A stretch of 17,079 nt of DNA from Alphaproteobacteria bacterium (GCA_028869395.1 JAGWSE010000044.1:1-17079), one strand, 5' to 3'; positions 1 through 8,814 are shown, counted from the stretch's first letter. The notes: generated by a model not told the origin, from the sequence alone. Numbers and translations are program-made.

Positions 1-1996
1 CATCGGCACATTCGCGGTGATGTACGAGCTGAACTACACGCTCGACAACCTCTCGCTGATGGCGCTCACGCTTTCGGTGGGGTTCGTCGTCGACGACGCC
101 ATCGTCATGCTGGAGAACATCGCCCGTCACGTGGAGGAGGGCGAAACCCCGTTCCAGGCCGCCCTCAACGGCGCGCGCCAGATCGGCTTCACCATCATCT
201 CGCTGACGGTCTCGCTGATCGCCGTGCTGATCCCGCTGCTGTTCATGCGCGAAGTGGTGGGCCGCCTCTTCCGCGAGTTCGCGGTGACGCTCGCCATCAC
301 CATCCTGATCTCGGCGTTGGTCTCGCTCACGCTGACGCCGATGCTGGCGGCGCGCTGGCTCACCGAACATCCCGACGCCGAGGGCGGCGAGGTCGGCCGC
401 CGCTCCAAGGCCGCCTTCGACTGGATGCTGAAGCACTACGACCGGGGGCTGAACTGGGTGCTGGACAACCAGCGCCTGACCCTCCTCGTGGCGGTCGGCA
501 CGCTCGCGCTGACGGCGCTCCTCTACCTCGTGATCCCCAAGGGCCTCTTCCCCACCCAGGACACCGGCCAGTTGCAGGCCCGCACCGAGGCCGCCCGCGA
601 CATCTCCTTCGGCCGCATGAGCGAGCTGCAGCAGCGGCTCGCCGCGCAGATCCTGAAGGATCCCGCCGTCCAGTCCCTGAGCTCGATCGTGGGGGTCGAC
701 GCCTCCGCCAACAGCATGCTCAACACCGGACAGATGCTCATCAACCTGAAGCCGAACCACGGCTCGCAGGCCAAGGTGATGCAGCGGCTCCGCGACGTGG
801 CGGCGCGCGCCCCGGGCATGGCGCTCTATCTGCAGCCGACCCAGGACCTGACCATCGACGCCGAGACCGGACCTACCCAGTACCGGTTTTCGCTGGAAGG
901 GGCGAATACCCGGCTCGTCGACGACTGGGCCGACCGCCTGGCGGCCAGGCTCGCGACGGTCTCGAAGCTGCGCAACGTGGTCACCGACGCCGGCGCCACC
1001 GCCCCCGCCGTGCAGGTGGACATCGACCGCGACAGCGCCGCCCGCCTGGGCATCAGCACCTCGGCGGTGGACGACGCCCTCTATTCCGCCTTCGGCCAGC
1101 GGATCGTCTCCACGATCTTCACCGAGACCAACCAGTACCGCGTGATCCTCGAGGCCGAGCCCGGCCTCTCCAATACCGTCCAGGGCCTGGGCCAGCTGCA
1201 GATCGCGACCGCAGGCGGCCAGTCCATCCCGCTGTCGGCGATCGCCAGGATCCAGGAAGTCCCGGCGCCGCTGCAGGTCACCCACGTGGCCCAGTTCCCG
1301 GCCGCCACCATCGGCTTCGACACCGCGCCCGGGGCGTCGCTCGGCGCCGCCGTCGACGCGATCAAGGCCGCGGCGCGCCAGGCCGGCCTCCCGGCGGCCG
1401 TGCAGATGACCTTCCTCGGCGCGGCGGGCGCCTACCAGAGCTCGTTGTCCAACGAGCTTTGGCTGATCCTGGCGGCTGTGGTCTGCGTCTACATCGTCCT
1501 GGGCGTGCTCTACGAGAGCTACATCCATCCGCTGACGATCCTCTCCACCCTCCCCTCGGCCGGGGTCGGGGCGCTGCTCGCCCTGATGATCACCGGCCAT
1601 GACCTCAGCGTCATCGCCATCATCGGCATCATCCTGCTCATCGGTATCGTGAAGAAGAACGCGATCATGATGATCGACTTCGCGATCGACGCCGAGCGCG
1701 AGCAGGGCAAGAGCCCGCGCGACGCCATCCGCCAGGCGGCCCTGCTGCGCTTCCGCCCCATCCTGATGACCACCATGGCCGCCCTGTTCGCGGCCGTACC
1801 GCTGATGCTCGGCTTCGGGGAAGGCGCGGAGCTGCGCCGCCCACTGGGCGTCGCCATCTTCGGCGGCCTGATCGTCTCGCAGCTGCTGACGATCTTCACC
1901 ACGCCGGTCATCTACCTGTACTTCGACCGACTCGCGCCGCGCAAACGGGCGACCGGCGCGGCGCTGGGCGAGTCCAATCCGGAGCCGTCCAGGTGA
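1..1996 (+). CDS. mdtB: RND efflux permease, MdtB-like, 5' part outside the window
   Basis: This is an inner-membrane proton/drug antiporter subunit of a tripartite efflux pump. Only the C-terminal 664 codons are present; the frame is open from base 2, so the gene begins upstream (family length is about 1,030 residues). The visible part starts just before the fourth membrane helix with D-N-L-S-L-M-A-L and G-F-V-V-D-D-A-I-V. The paired Asp at bases 92-97 match the AcrB proton-relay pair D407/D408. The relay Lys lies in I-V-K-K-N-A-I (bases 1652-1657), followed by L-R-F-R-P-I-L-M-T-T. The stretch I-G-F-T-I-I-S-L-T resembles the MdtB/MuxB paralogue. Its TGA overlaps the GTG of the next permease by 4 nt, which implies translational coupling and a heteromeric MdtBC/MuxBC-type pump. 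One oddity is L-F-M-R-E-V-V, where Gly-Asp or Gly-Gly is usual after Met. The family is certain; the MdtB paralogue assignment is from remembered motifs, and the substrate is unknown. Confidence 0.93.
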   Translation, partial: IGTFAVMYELNYTLDNLSLMALTLSVGFVVDDAIVMLENIARHVEEGETPFQAALNGARQIGFTIISLTVSLIAVLIPLLFMREVVGRLFREFAVTLAITILISALVSLTLTPMLAARWLTEHPDAEGGEVGRRSKAAFDWMLKHYDRGLNWVLDNQRLTLLVAVGTLALTALLYLVIPKGLFPTQDTGQLQARTEAARDISFGRMSELQQRLAAQILKDPAVQSLSSIVGVDASANSMLNTGQMLINLKPNHGSQAKVMQRLRDVAARAPGMALYLQPTQDLTIDAETGPTQYRFSLEGANTRLVDDWADRLAARLATVSKLRNVVTDAGATAPAVQVDIDRDSAARLGISTSAVDDALYSAFGQRIVSTIFTETNQYRVILEAEPGLSNTVQGLGQLQIATAGGQSIPLSAIARIQEVPAPLQVTHVAQFPAATIGFDTAPGASLGAAVDAIKAAARQAGLPAAVQMTFLGAAGAYQSSLSNELWLILAAVVCVYIVLGVLYESYIHPLTILSTLPSAGVGALLALMITGHDLSVIAIIGIILLIGIVKKNAIMMIDFAIDAEREQGKSPRDAIRQAALLRFRPILMTTMAALFAAVPLMLGFGEGAELRRPLGVAIFGGLIVSQLLTIFTTPVIYLYFDRLAPRKRATGAALGESNPEPSR

Positions 1997-4900
1997 ACCT
2001 GTCGGCGCCTTTCATCCGCCGGCCCATCGCCACCATCCTGCTGACCGCGGGGCTGGCGCTGGCCGGGGTGGCGGCCTTCTTCAAGCTGCCGATCGCGCCC
2101 TTGCCCAACGTCGACTTCCCGGTCATCTCGGTGAACGCCAGCCTGCCGGGCGCGAGCCCGGAGAACATGGCCTCGAGCGTCGCCACCCCGCTCGAACGGC
2201 GGCTCGCCACAATCTCCGGCGTCAACGAGATCACCTCCTCCAGCTCGACCGGCTCGACCCACATCGCGCTGCAGTTCGCGCTGTCGAAGAACATCGACGC
2301 GGCCGCCCGTGAGGTGCAGGCGGCGATCAATGCGACCCGCTCCGACCTGCCGGTGAACCTCAGGTCGAACCCCACCTACCGGAAGATCAATCCGGCCGAC
2401 CAGCCGATCGTCATCCTGGCGCTCACCTCGCCGACGCGTACGCCTGGCCAGATCTACGACGCCGCCTCCAACATCCTGCAGCAGCGCCTGAGCCAGGTGA
2501 GCGGCGTGGGCGAGGTGGAGATCGGCGGATCCTCCCTGCCGGCTGTCCGCGTGGAGCTCCTGCCCTACGCGCTCAACGCCTACGGACTTTCCGGCGAGGA
2601 CGTTCGCGCCGCCATCCAGGCCGCCAGCGCCAACCGGCCCAAGGGCGCGATCGACGACGGGGGCCGGCGGCTGCAGATCTACACCAACCGCACCGGCCAT
2701 GAGGCGGCCGACTACCAGAACCTGGTCATCGCCTGGCGCAACGGCGCGCCCGTGCGGCTCAAGGACGTCGCCCAGGTCACCGACAGCGTGCAGGACGTGC
2801 GCACATTGGGCCTGTTCAACGGCAAGCCCGCCATCGTCGTGCTGATCACCCAACAGCCGGGCGCCAACATCATCGCCACCGTCAACAACGTCATGCAGGA
2901 GCTGCCCCAGCTCCAGGCGGAACTGCCGGGCGACATCAGGATCCAGGTCGCCTCCGACGCCACCACCTCCATCCGCGCCTCGCTGCACGAGATCGAGATC
3001 ACGCTCCTGATCGCCGTGGCCCTGGTGGTGCTGGTGGTGAGCGCCTTCCTGCGCAGCGCCCGGGCGACAGTGATCCCGGCCGCGGCCACCGTGGTCTCCC
3101 TGCTGGGCACGCTGGGCGCGATGTACCTGCTGGGCTTCTCGCTCAACAACCTCAGCCTGATGGCGCTCACCGTCGCCACCGGCTTCGTGGTCGACGACGC
3201 GATCGTCGTGCTGGAGAACACCAGCCGGCATCTCGAGGCCGGCATGGGCCGCTTCCAGGCCGCCCTGCTCGGCGCCCGCGAGGTCGGCTTCACGGTGCTG
3301 TCGATCAGCGTCAGCCTGGTGGCGGTGTTCATCCCGCTGCTGTTCATGGGCGGTCAGGTGGGCCGCCTTTTCCGCGAGTTCGCCGTGACGCTCTCGGCCT
3401 CGGTGATGATCTCCCTCGTCATCTCCCTCACCACCACGCCGATGATGTGCGCCTGGCTGCTGCGGCCGCACGCCCGCCGCAGGCCGCACAACCGCCTGGC
3501 CCGCTGGGCGGAGCAGGCCTGGAGCCGGATACTCCTGACCTACGAGGGCAGCCTCGACTGGGCGCTCTCCAACAAGCTCCTGGTCCTGCTCATCCTGATC
3601 TCCGTGACCGGCCTGAATTTCTACCTCTATGCCGCTGTGCCGAAAGGCTTCTTCCCGCAGACCGACAGCCGCAGCCTGGGCGGCGGCATGCGTGCGGACC
3701 AGAGTATTTCGGCCAGGGCCATGGGCCAGAAGCTGCGCCAGATGGAGCAGATCATCCTGCGCGACCCGGCGGTGAGGAGCGTGGTTGGCTTCACGGGCGG
3801 GGGCCGCGCCGGCGGCGGCTTCCTGGCCACCACCCTGAAGGCGCCCGCCGACCGGCCGGGCCACGTGACGGGCTTCCAGGTGATCAACCGCCTGCGCCCG
3901 CAGCTCGCCCGGGTGACCGGCGTCTCGGTCTTCCTCTTCCCGCGCCAGGACGTGCGCGCCGGCGGACGGGCCGGCAATGGGACCTACCAGTACACGCTGA
4001 AGGCCGACAACGCCGCCGACCTCAAGACCTGGACGATCCGGCTGACCAACGCCCTGAAGGCCGACCCGCGCCTCACAGACCTCGACAATGACGTGCAGGA
4101 CAACGGCATCCAGGCCTTCGTCCACATCGACCGCGACACCGCCGCACGGCTGGGCGTCACCCCGCGCGACATCGACAACGCCCTCTACGACAGCTTCGGC
4201 CAGCGGCAGATCGCCACCCTCTACGAGGACGTGAACCAGTACAGCGTGGTGGAGGAGAACGGCGAGGGCTTCGCCACGGGCCCCAACGCCATTTCCGGGG
4301 TCGAGGTCCCCGTCAAGCCGCCGCCCGCGACGACGACCTCGACCCGCACGACCGCGATGGCCCCGTTGTTCCGGCCGATTGCGCGGCCCGGAGCCGCCTC
4401 GACCGCCACCTCCTCCGCAACCTCGCGTTCCGGCGGCGGCGGCGGGAGCTTCACCCTCACGCCGGCCCGGACGGGCGGCGGCGCGATCTCCATCGCCCCG
4501 GCGCGCACGCCCTTCGAGACCGCCTCCACCGGCTCCATCGCCGGCGCGAGCCCCGGAAGCGGCGCGAGCGGCTCGGCCGCAGTGGGCGCGGGCTCCGCCT
4601 CGGCGGTCGCGGTGGGCGGCGCGCTGGTCCAGACGGTCGGCGGCGCGACCGGCGCAGGCGCCGCCGCGGCGTCCGCGCCTGGGGCGACGACCACGGCGAC
4701 CGCCGCCACGGCCACCGCGACGCGCGCCAATCCGGGCCTGAGGGATTCCGCCACCGGCGCCGACGTCAGCACGACCGCCGAGAAGATGACGCCTCTTCCC
4801 GCCCTGGCCACCGTCACCGAGGAGTCGGCGCCGGCCAGCGTCAATCACCAGGACGCCCAGCTCGCCGCCACCATCACCTTCAACCTGGCGAGCGGCAAGT

Positions 4901-5574
4901 CGCTCAGCGACGCCCAGGCGGCGATCGCCGAGGCCGAGGCGCGCATCGCCATGCCGACCAATGTGCGCGGCAGCTTCCAGGGCTCGGCGCGCGTCTTCCA
5001 GCAGCAGCTCAGCGCAGAGCCCCTGCTCGTGGCGGCCGCCCTGGTCGCCATCTACATCGTGCTGGGCGTACTGTATGAGAGCCTGATCCACCCGATCACG
5101 GTGCTCTCCACCTTGCCCTCGGCCGGCGTGGGCGCGGTGCTGGCGCTGCTCATCTTCAAGATGGAGTTCTCCATCATCGCCCTGATCGGCGTCTTCCTGC
5201 TGATCGGCATCGTCAAGAAGAACGCCATCCTGATCATCGACTTCGCGCTGGAGGCCCAGCGCTCGCGCGGGGTCTCCGCCACCGAGGCGGTGCGCGAGGC
5301 CTGCCTGCTGCGCTTCCGCCCCATCCTGATGACCACGCTGGCGGCGGGCCTGGGCGCCCTGCCGCTCGCCATCGGCTTCGGCGAGGGCTCCGAGCTTCGC
5401 CAGCCGCTCGGCGTCTCCATCATCGGCGGCCTGATCGCGAGCCAGCTTCTGACGCTGCTCACCACGCCCGTCGTCTACATCTACCTCGACCGGCTGCGGC
5501 CGCGCGGCAAGGACGAGCGGTTCCTGAGCCGGATCGGCGGCCCGGTCTCTTCTCCGCTCCCGGCCAAGGGTTAG
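1993..5574 (+). CDS. mdtC: RND efflux permease, MdtC-like, with a large low-complexity insert
   Basis: This is the second RND drug/proton antiporter of the pump, 1,193 residues against roughly 1,030 in the family. The GTG start at 1993 gives the canonical N-terminus N-L-S-A-P-F-I-R-R-P, with GGAG at 1981-1984 eight bases upstream. Proton-relay residues are D401/D402 in G-F-V-V-D-D-A-I-V and K1075/K1076 in I-V-K-K-N-A-I. The stretch E-V-G-F-T-V-L-S and M-G-G-Q-V-G-R-L resemble MdtC. The excess length is one block of about 155 residues (about 776-931) made mostly of Ala, Gly, Ser, Thr and Pro, between V-E-V-P-V-K and P-L-P-A-L-A-T-V. The frame is the same on both sides, so this is an insertion and not a frameshift. 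The first permease has only a short T-A-G-G-Q-S turn at this place. The NodT-family channel follows 5 nt downstream. It probably assembles with the MdtB-like partner; substrates cannot be told. Confidence 0.95.
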   Translation: MNLSAPFIRRPIATILLTAGLALAGVAAFFKLPIAPLPNVDFPVISVNASLPGASPENMASSVATPLERRLATISGVNEITSSSSTGSTHIALQFALSKNIDAAAREVQAAINATRSDLPVNLRSNPTYRKINPADQPIVILALTSPTRTPGQIYDAASNILQQRLSQVSGVGEVEIGGSSLPAVRVELLPYALNAYGLSGEDVRAAIQAASANRPKGAIDDGGRRLQIYTNRTGHEAADYQNLVIAWRNGAPVRLKDVAQVTDSVQDVRTLGLFNGKPAIVVLITQQPGANIIATVNNVMQELPQLQAELPGDIRIQVASDATTSIRASLHEIEITLLIAVALVVLVVSAFLRSARATVIPAAATVVSLLGTLGAMYLLGFSLNNLSLMALTVATGFVVDDAIVVLENTSRHLEAGMGRFQAALLGAREVGFTVLSISVSLVAVFIPLLFMGGQVGRLFREFAVTLSASVMISLVISLTTTPMMCAWLLRPHARRRPHNRLARWAEQAWSRILLTYEGSLDWALSNKLLVLLILISVTGLNFYLYAAVPKGFFPQTDSRSLGGGMRADQSISARAMGQKLRQMEQIILRDPAVRSVVGFTGGGRAGGGFLATTLKAPADRPGHVTGFQVINRLRPQLARVTGVSVFLFPRQDVRAGGRAGNGTYQYTLKADNAADLKTWTIRLTNALKADPRLTDLDNDVQDNGIQAFVHIDRDTAARLGVTPRDIDNALYDSFGQRQIATLYEDVNQYSVVEENGEGFATGPNAISGVEVPVKPPPATTTSTRTTAMAPLFRPIARPGAASTATSSATSRSGGGGGSFTLTPARTGGGAISIAPARTPFETASTGSIAGASPGSGASGSAAVGAGSASAVAVGGALVQTVGGATGAGAAAASAPGATTTATAATATATRANPGLRDSATGADVSTTAEKMTPLPALATVTEESAPASVNHQDAQLAATITFNLASGKSLSDAQAAIAEAEARIAMPTNVRGSFQGSARVFQQQLSAEPLLVAAALVAIYIVLGVLYESLIHPITVLSTLPSAGVGAVLALLIFKMEFSIIALIGVFLLIGIVKKNAILIIDFALEAQRSRGVSATEAVREACLLRFRPILMTTLAAGLGALPLAIGFGEGSELRQPLGVSIIGGLIASQLLTLLTTPVVYIYLDRLRPRGKDERFLSRIGGPVSSPLPAKG
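4318..4785 (+). other. Low-complexity Ala/Gly/Ser/Thr insert within the MdtC-like permease
   Basis: This in-frame block encodes about 155 residues rich in Ala, Gly, Ser and Thr, with a run of five Gly, clusters of alternating Ala-Thr and very few charged residues. In the adjacent MdtB-like paralogue this position is a six-residue turn, so the block looks like a flexible loop added at a hairpin tip. By analogy with AcrB the site lies in the C-terminal periplasmic half, near the part that docks with the adaptor and outer-membrane channel; that placement is inference. Third-position GC stays as high as in the flanks, so there is no sign of recent foreign DNA. Confidence 0.85.
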
Positions 5575-5579
5575 CCCCG

Positions 5580-7031
5580 ATGCGCAGACGCATGTTCCGC
5601 CCGCTGACCTCCGCCGCCGCGGCGCTGGCGCTCGCCGGCTGCATGGTCGGGCCGAACTATCATCGCCCCCAGATGGCGCTGGCCCCCGCCTTCAAGGAGC
5701 GGGGTTGGGCGCCGGCCCGGCCGGCCGATCTTTCGCCGCGCGGCGACTGGTGGACCATCTTCGACGACCCGACGCTCGACGGCCTCGAGTCGCGCGTCGC
5801 GATCTCCAACCAGAACGTGGCGGCCGCGGAAGCCGCCTACCGTCAGTCGGTGGCCCTGGTCAGCGAACAGCGCGCCGGTCTCTTCCCGACCCTCAGCCTC
5901 GACGCCGGCGCCACGCGCGCCGGGGGCGGGCGCGGCGGCAGCGGCGCGATCGTCAGCGGGGGCGGCGGGACCAGCGTGGTCACCGGCGTGGGCGGGCGAT
6001 CCTCGACCACCTACCGCGCCAGCCTCGGCGCGGGCTGGGACGTGGACCTGTGGGGCCGCATCCGGCGCGGCATCGAGGCGGCGCGCGGCACGGCTGAGGC
6101 GAGCGAGGCCGATCTCGCCGCCGCCCGGCTCTCGGCCCAGGGGACGCTCGCCACCGACTACTTCGACCTGCGCGAGAGCGACATCGAGATCGCCCTGCTC
6201 GCCCAGGCCGTCGCCGGCTACCAGAAGAGCCTGAAGATCGCCCAGAACCGATTCAACGCCGGCATCGCCCCTCACAGCGACGTGCTGCAGGCGCAGTCGC
6301 AACTCGCCACCACCCAGGCCGACCTCGCCGACCTCACCCGCGCCCGCGCCCAGTTCGAGCACGCCATCGCCGTGCTCGCCGGCGCCACGCCCGAGACCTT
6401 CGCCATCGCCGCCGACCCGGCCTGGAAGCCGACCATCCCGGCGGTCCCCAACGCCGTGCCCTCCTCGCTGTTGCAGCGTCGGCCGGACGTGGCCGCGGCC
6501 GAGCGGCGCGCCGCCGCCGCCAGCGCCCAGATCGGCGTGCAGGTCGCGGCCTACTTCCCGGACGTCTCGCTGTCGGGCTCCTACGGGTTTTCCGCCAGTG
6601 AGCTGGGCAAGCTCTTCTCCACCTCCAACAGCGTCTGGTCGTACGGAGTCTCGATCGCCGAGACTGCGTTCAACGGCGGCCTGACCGGCGCGCGCGTCTC
6701 GGCCGCGCGGGCGGCCTATGACCAGGCCGTGGCGCAGTATCGCCAGACCGTGCTGGCCGCCCTGCAGAACGTGGAGGACCAGCTCGCCGCCACGCGCGTG
6801 CTGGCCAGCGAATATGCGCTGCGCGAGGAAGCGGCCCGCGACGCCGACCTCTCCGCCACCATGATCCTCAACCAGTACCGCGAGGGGCAGGTGGACTACA
6901 CCAGCGTGGTGACGGCGCAGGTCGCCGCCCTCAACGCGCGGCGCACGCTCGTGCAGCAGGCCGCCTCGAGGCAGACCGCGGCCGTGGCTCTCGTGCAGGG
7001 TCTCGGCGGCGGCTGGACGGCGCCCTACTAG
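5580..7031 (+). CDS. NodT-family outer-membrane efflux lipoprotein (TolC-like channel)
   Basis: This is the outer-membrane channel of the tripartite RND pump, 483 residues, the usual size. The N-terminus has a short charged stretch, a hydrophobic segment and a lipobox L-A-G-C with Cys21 as the lipidated residue, followed by M-V-G-P-N-Y-x-R-P, which is typical of NodT/OprM proteins. Two OEP repeats follow. Signatures are G-W-D-V-D-L-W-G-R-I-R-R near residue 160 and L-L-Q-R-R-P-D-V-A-A-A-E-R about residue 300. A Gly-rich stretch near residues 115-145 lies in the first repeat. The ATG at 5580 is 5 nt after the upstream permease stop; AAGGG at 5566-5570 inside that gene is the likely ribosome binding site. 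It is almost surely co-transcribed with the two permeases. The stop is 3 nt from the end of the convergent GFA gene, leaving no room for a separate terminator. Confidence 0.95.
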   Translation: MRRRMFRPLTSAAAALALAGCMVGPNYHRPQMALAPAFKERGWAPARPADLSPRGDWWTIFDDPTLDGLESRVAISNQNVAAAEAAYRQSVALVSEQRAGLFPTLSLDAGATRAGGGRGGSGAIVSGGGGTSVVTGVGGRSSTTYRASLGAGWDVDLWGRIRRGIEAARGTAEASEADLAAARLSAQGTLATDYFDLRESDIEIALLAQAVAGYQKSLKIAQNRFNAGIAPHSDVLQAQSQLATTQADLADLTRARAQFEHAIAVLAGATPETFAIAADPAWKPTIPAVPNAVPSSLLQRRPDVAAAERRAAAASAQIGVQVAAYFPDVSLSGSYGFSASELGKLFSTSNSVWSYGVSIAETAFNGGLTGARVSAARAAYDQAVAQYRQTVLAALQNVEDQLAATRVLASEYALREEAARDADLSATMILNQYREGQVDYTSVVTAQVAALNARRTLVQQAASRQTAAVALVQGLGGGWTAPY

Positions 7032-7034
7032 GCG

Positions 7035-7436
7035 TCACCGCCGCGGAAAACCCTCGGCCAGCTCCGGATGCGTTTCGCTCGGGTCGTACCAGCTCGCCGC
7101 GTCCGACCGCCAGATGTGCCACTGCCGATCCGGCTTCACCGGCGTGTCGAGACATCCCAATCGGAGCATCACGTTGGGCTGACCGGCCCTCTCGGCGATC
7201 AGCTGAGACCCGCACTTCGAACAGAAGCGCCTTATCTTCCCCGGAGAGGATTCGTACGCGCTCAGCGCGGCCTCGCCTCGCACCCATCGAAATCGATCCC
7301 GAGGCACGGAAGCAATGCTGGAGAAGGCCGACCCGTGCGCCTTTCGGCAGCTCTCGCAGTGGCAGTGGGCGATGACGTCGAGATCGGCGTCGACTTCGTA
7401 GGCCGTACGCCCGCAAAGGCAGCTACCCGTCAGCAT
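7035..7436 (-). CDS. GFA-family zinc protein (glutathione-dependent formaldehyde-activating-like)
   Basis: This is a small cytoplasmic zinc protein of the GFA family (Mss4-like fold), 133 residues. The Cys pattern is complete: G-S-C-L-C-G (C6, C8), C-H-C-E-S-C (C25, C27, C30) and F-C-S-K-C-G (C72, C75), plus C95. In the founding member Gfa the first and last pairs hold a structural zinc and the middle C-x-C-x-x-C is the catalytic or glutathione-binding site. Most paralogues are not proven to act on S-hydroxymethylglutathione, so the reaction is not assigned. The ATG at 7434-7436 has a strong GGGAGGG (7444-7450 on the + strand) seven bases upstream. The gene converges with the efflux operon, 3 nt apart, and lies 69 bp downstream of the ATP-grasp-like gene on the same strand. 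No partner enzyme such as a formaldehyde dehydrogenase is in the window. Confidence 0.9.
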   Translation of the reverse strand: MLTGSCLCGRTAYEVDADLDVIAHCHCESCRKAHGSAFSSIASVPRDRFRWVRGEAALSAYESSPGKIRRFCSKCGSQLIAERAGQPNVMLRLGCLDTPVKPDRQWHIWRSDAASWYDPSETHPELAEGFPRR

Positions 7437-7505
7437 GGCGCATCCCTCCCGCCGAAGATTGCGTAAAGACTACAGCAGCTGCATGCCCAGCGCCCTGGAC
7501 TTCCG

Positions 7506-8741
7506 TCAGCCGCCCGCCACCTTGGCGAGCTCCGCCTGGAAGGCCGCGAACAGCCGGCGCATGGCGGGCTTCTTGTAGGGAAACACGTCCTCGGGATCGA
7601 GGTCGTGGACGATCATCGCAACGTCGGCCTCGAACAGCAGCAGCCGGCCATCCGGCAGCTCGGCGCAGTCAATGCCGAAATAGTCCAGCCCGATCCGCCG
7701 GTGCAGGGCGGCGAAGGCCTCGGCGTGGCGGCGGGCGAAGTCCTCGTCGAAGCGCGTCATCCAGTCCGCCTCTTCCGCACGGCGGCTCGCGTCCTCGGCC
7801 ATGCCCGCCGAGAGGTAGTGCACCATCCAGTGGTCGGAGACGGCCAGATGGCTCGGAAAGGCGCGCCCGCCGATGAACGCGATCCGCTGTTTGCGAAAGC
7901 GCCCGTCGGGCCCGGCGTAGTCGACGAAAGGCGCAAGGTAGAAGGCGGTTTCGGTCCGCCCGGCCAGATAGACCCCGAGGGCCTCGGGCGCGTCGATCTT
8001 CTCCATTCCCTGCCCCGCGTGGGTGCCGATCGGGCGGACGATCAGGGGGAAGGCTGCGCCTTCTAGCAGGTCCGCGGGCGCGAGATCGCCCAGGGCGAGG
8101 CGCCCAAGCTGCACCCGGTCGACCCGCGCGGTCGCCGGCGCAACGACCGATGGTTCGCCGGCCATGGTCTCGGCCACGCCATCGCGCGTCAGGCGCGCGA
8201 TCCGCTCCGGCGCGCCCGCGAGGATCGGCCCTCGCCAGCCCGTCAGCAGCTCGGCGCAGCGGGCGAGCACCGGCTGGTTCTGCGGCGACTCGCCCACAGC
8301 CACGAAGAGGACGTCGTGGGGCGGCACCTCCGACAGGTCCGCCGTGGCGCCGTCCACGAAGACGAGGCTCAGCACCGCGTTGGATCCGGAGAGCAGGAAC
8401 TCCACCGGCGTGTTGGCCATGAAGTCGCCGGCGGTCACGAGAGCGGCGACCTGAAGTCCCTGCCCGTCGCCGTACACCCGCCGGAAGCGGCGCCGGGTCT
8501 GCAGGGCCAGGGCCTGCAGCCTCAGGCCCTCGTCGCGATGGCCGGAGACCTGCAGGATCGTCGACATGTCGAGGATCGCCGCGGCGTCGGCCGCATCGGC
8601 GTTGGTGCGCGCGATCAAGGCCTGCCACAGGCCGTTCAGGTCCTCGCCGGCGTAGGCCAGCCGCATGATCGCCTCGAGGCCGATGATCCGGTCGGGATTT
8701 TCGGTCGCCTCGGCCAAGGCCTGGGCTGTTGCAGGACTCAC
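7506..8741 (-). CDS. ATP-grasp-like protein with helical (TPR-like) N-terminal region
   Basis: This is a 411-residue protein of unknown reaction. Residues 1-100 are Ala/Leu-rich helices resembling TPR repeats. Residues about 105-205 look like an alpha/beta pre-ATP-grasp domain (H-D-V-L-F-V-A-V-G-E-S). Residues about 230-400 resemble a RimK-type ATP-grasp fold: P-L-I-V-R-P-I-G-T-H-A-G-Q-G-M-E-K-I for the nucleotide loop, F-R-K-Q-R-I-A-F-I, then L-D-Y-F-G-I-D-C and L-L-L-F-E-A-D-V-A for the metal-binding end. I recall similar proteins from Rhizobiales and Burkholderia annotated only as TPR or ATP-grasp proteins. An ATP-dependent carboxylate-amine ligase is the likely chemistry, but substrate and product are unknown. 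The start is GTG with GGGGAGAG (8747-8754) five bases upstream; the next in-frame Met lies 25 residues later, inside the helical region. It follows the response-regulator gene by 73 bp on the same strand and no precursor peptide is seen beside it. Confidence 0.82.
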   Translation of the reverse strand: MSPATAQALAEATENPDRIIGLEAIMRLAYAGEDLNGLWQALIARTNADAADAAAILDMSTILQVSGHRDEGLRLQALALQTRRRFRRVYGDGQGLQVAALVTAGDFMANTPVEFLLSGSNAVLSLVFVDGATADLSEVPPHDVLFVAVGESPQNQPVLARCAELLTGWRGPILAGAPERIARLTRDGVAETMAGEPSVVAPATARVDRVQLGRLALGDLAPADLLEGAAFPLIVRPIGTHAGQGMEKIDAPEALGVYLAGRTETAFYLAPFVDYAGPDGRFRKQRIAFIGGRAFPSHLAVSDHWMVHYLSAGMAEDASRRAEEADWMTRFDEDFARRHAEAFAALHRRIGLDYFGIDCAELPDGRLLLFEADVAMIVHDLDPEDVFPYKKPAMRRLFAAFQAELAKVAGG

Positions 8742-8746
8742 GGTTG

Positions 8747-8754
8747 CTCTCCCC
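8747..8754 (-). promoter_or_regulatory. Ribosome binding site that fixes the GTG start of the ATP-grasp-like gene
   Basis: Reading the minus strand, GGGGAGAG stands five bases before the GTG at 8741. No comparable purine run precedes the first internal Met, which supports the GTG as the true start. Confidence 0.65.
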
Positions 8755-8783
8755 GACTTGGCGAGGGCGACCTTACGGGGATT

Positions 8784-8805
8784 CGCGCCGGCCGGGTCCG
8801 GCGCG
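8784..8805 (-). terminator. GC-rich hairpin after the response-regulator gene, terminator-like without a T tract
   Basis: CGCGCCGG at 8784-8791 and CCGGCGCG at 8798-8805 are perfect inverted repeats around a 6-nt loop. On the minus strand the hairpin begins about 10 nt after the stop codon of the response regulator. There is no run of T after it, so it may only attenuate or protect the 3' end of the transcript and need not stop read-through into the ATP-grasp-like gene. Confidence 0.35.
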
Positions 8806-8814
8806 CGCGACGGT

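Noticed and set aside
4318..4785. Frameshift as the origin of the low-complexity block in the MdtC-like permease
   Set aside because: The flanking conserved RND segments are in the same frame on both sides and no stop codon intervenes, so an insertion explains it better.
1912..5091. A 1,059-codon open frame on the minus strand opposite the MdtC-like permease
   Set aside because: Its product is low-complexity Arg/Gly/Ala-rich text with no family signature, while the + strand gives an unmistakable RND permease. Long antisense frames are expected in DNA with such high third-position GC.
7669..8628. 319-codon minus-strand frame inside the ATP-grasp-like gene
   Set aside because: It is an alternative frame of the same strand with Arg/Pro/Gly-rich product and no recognisable motif.
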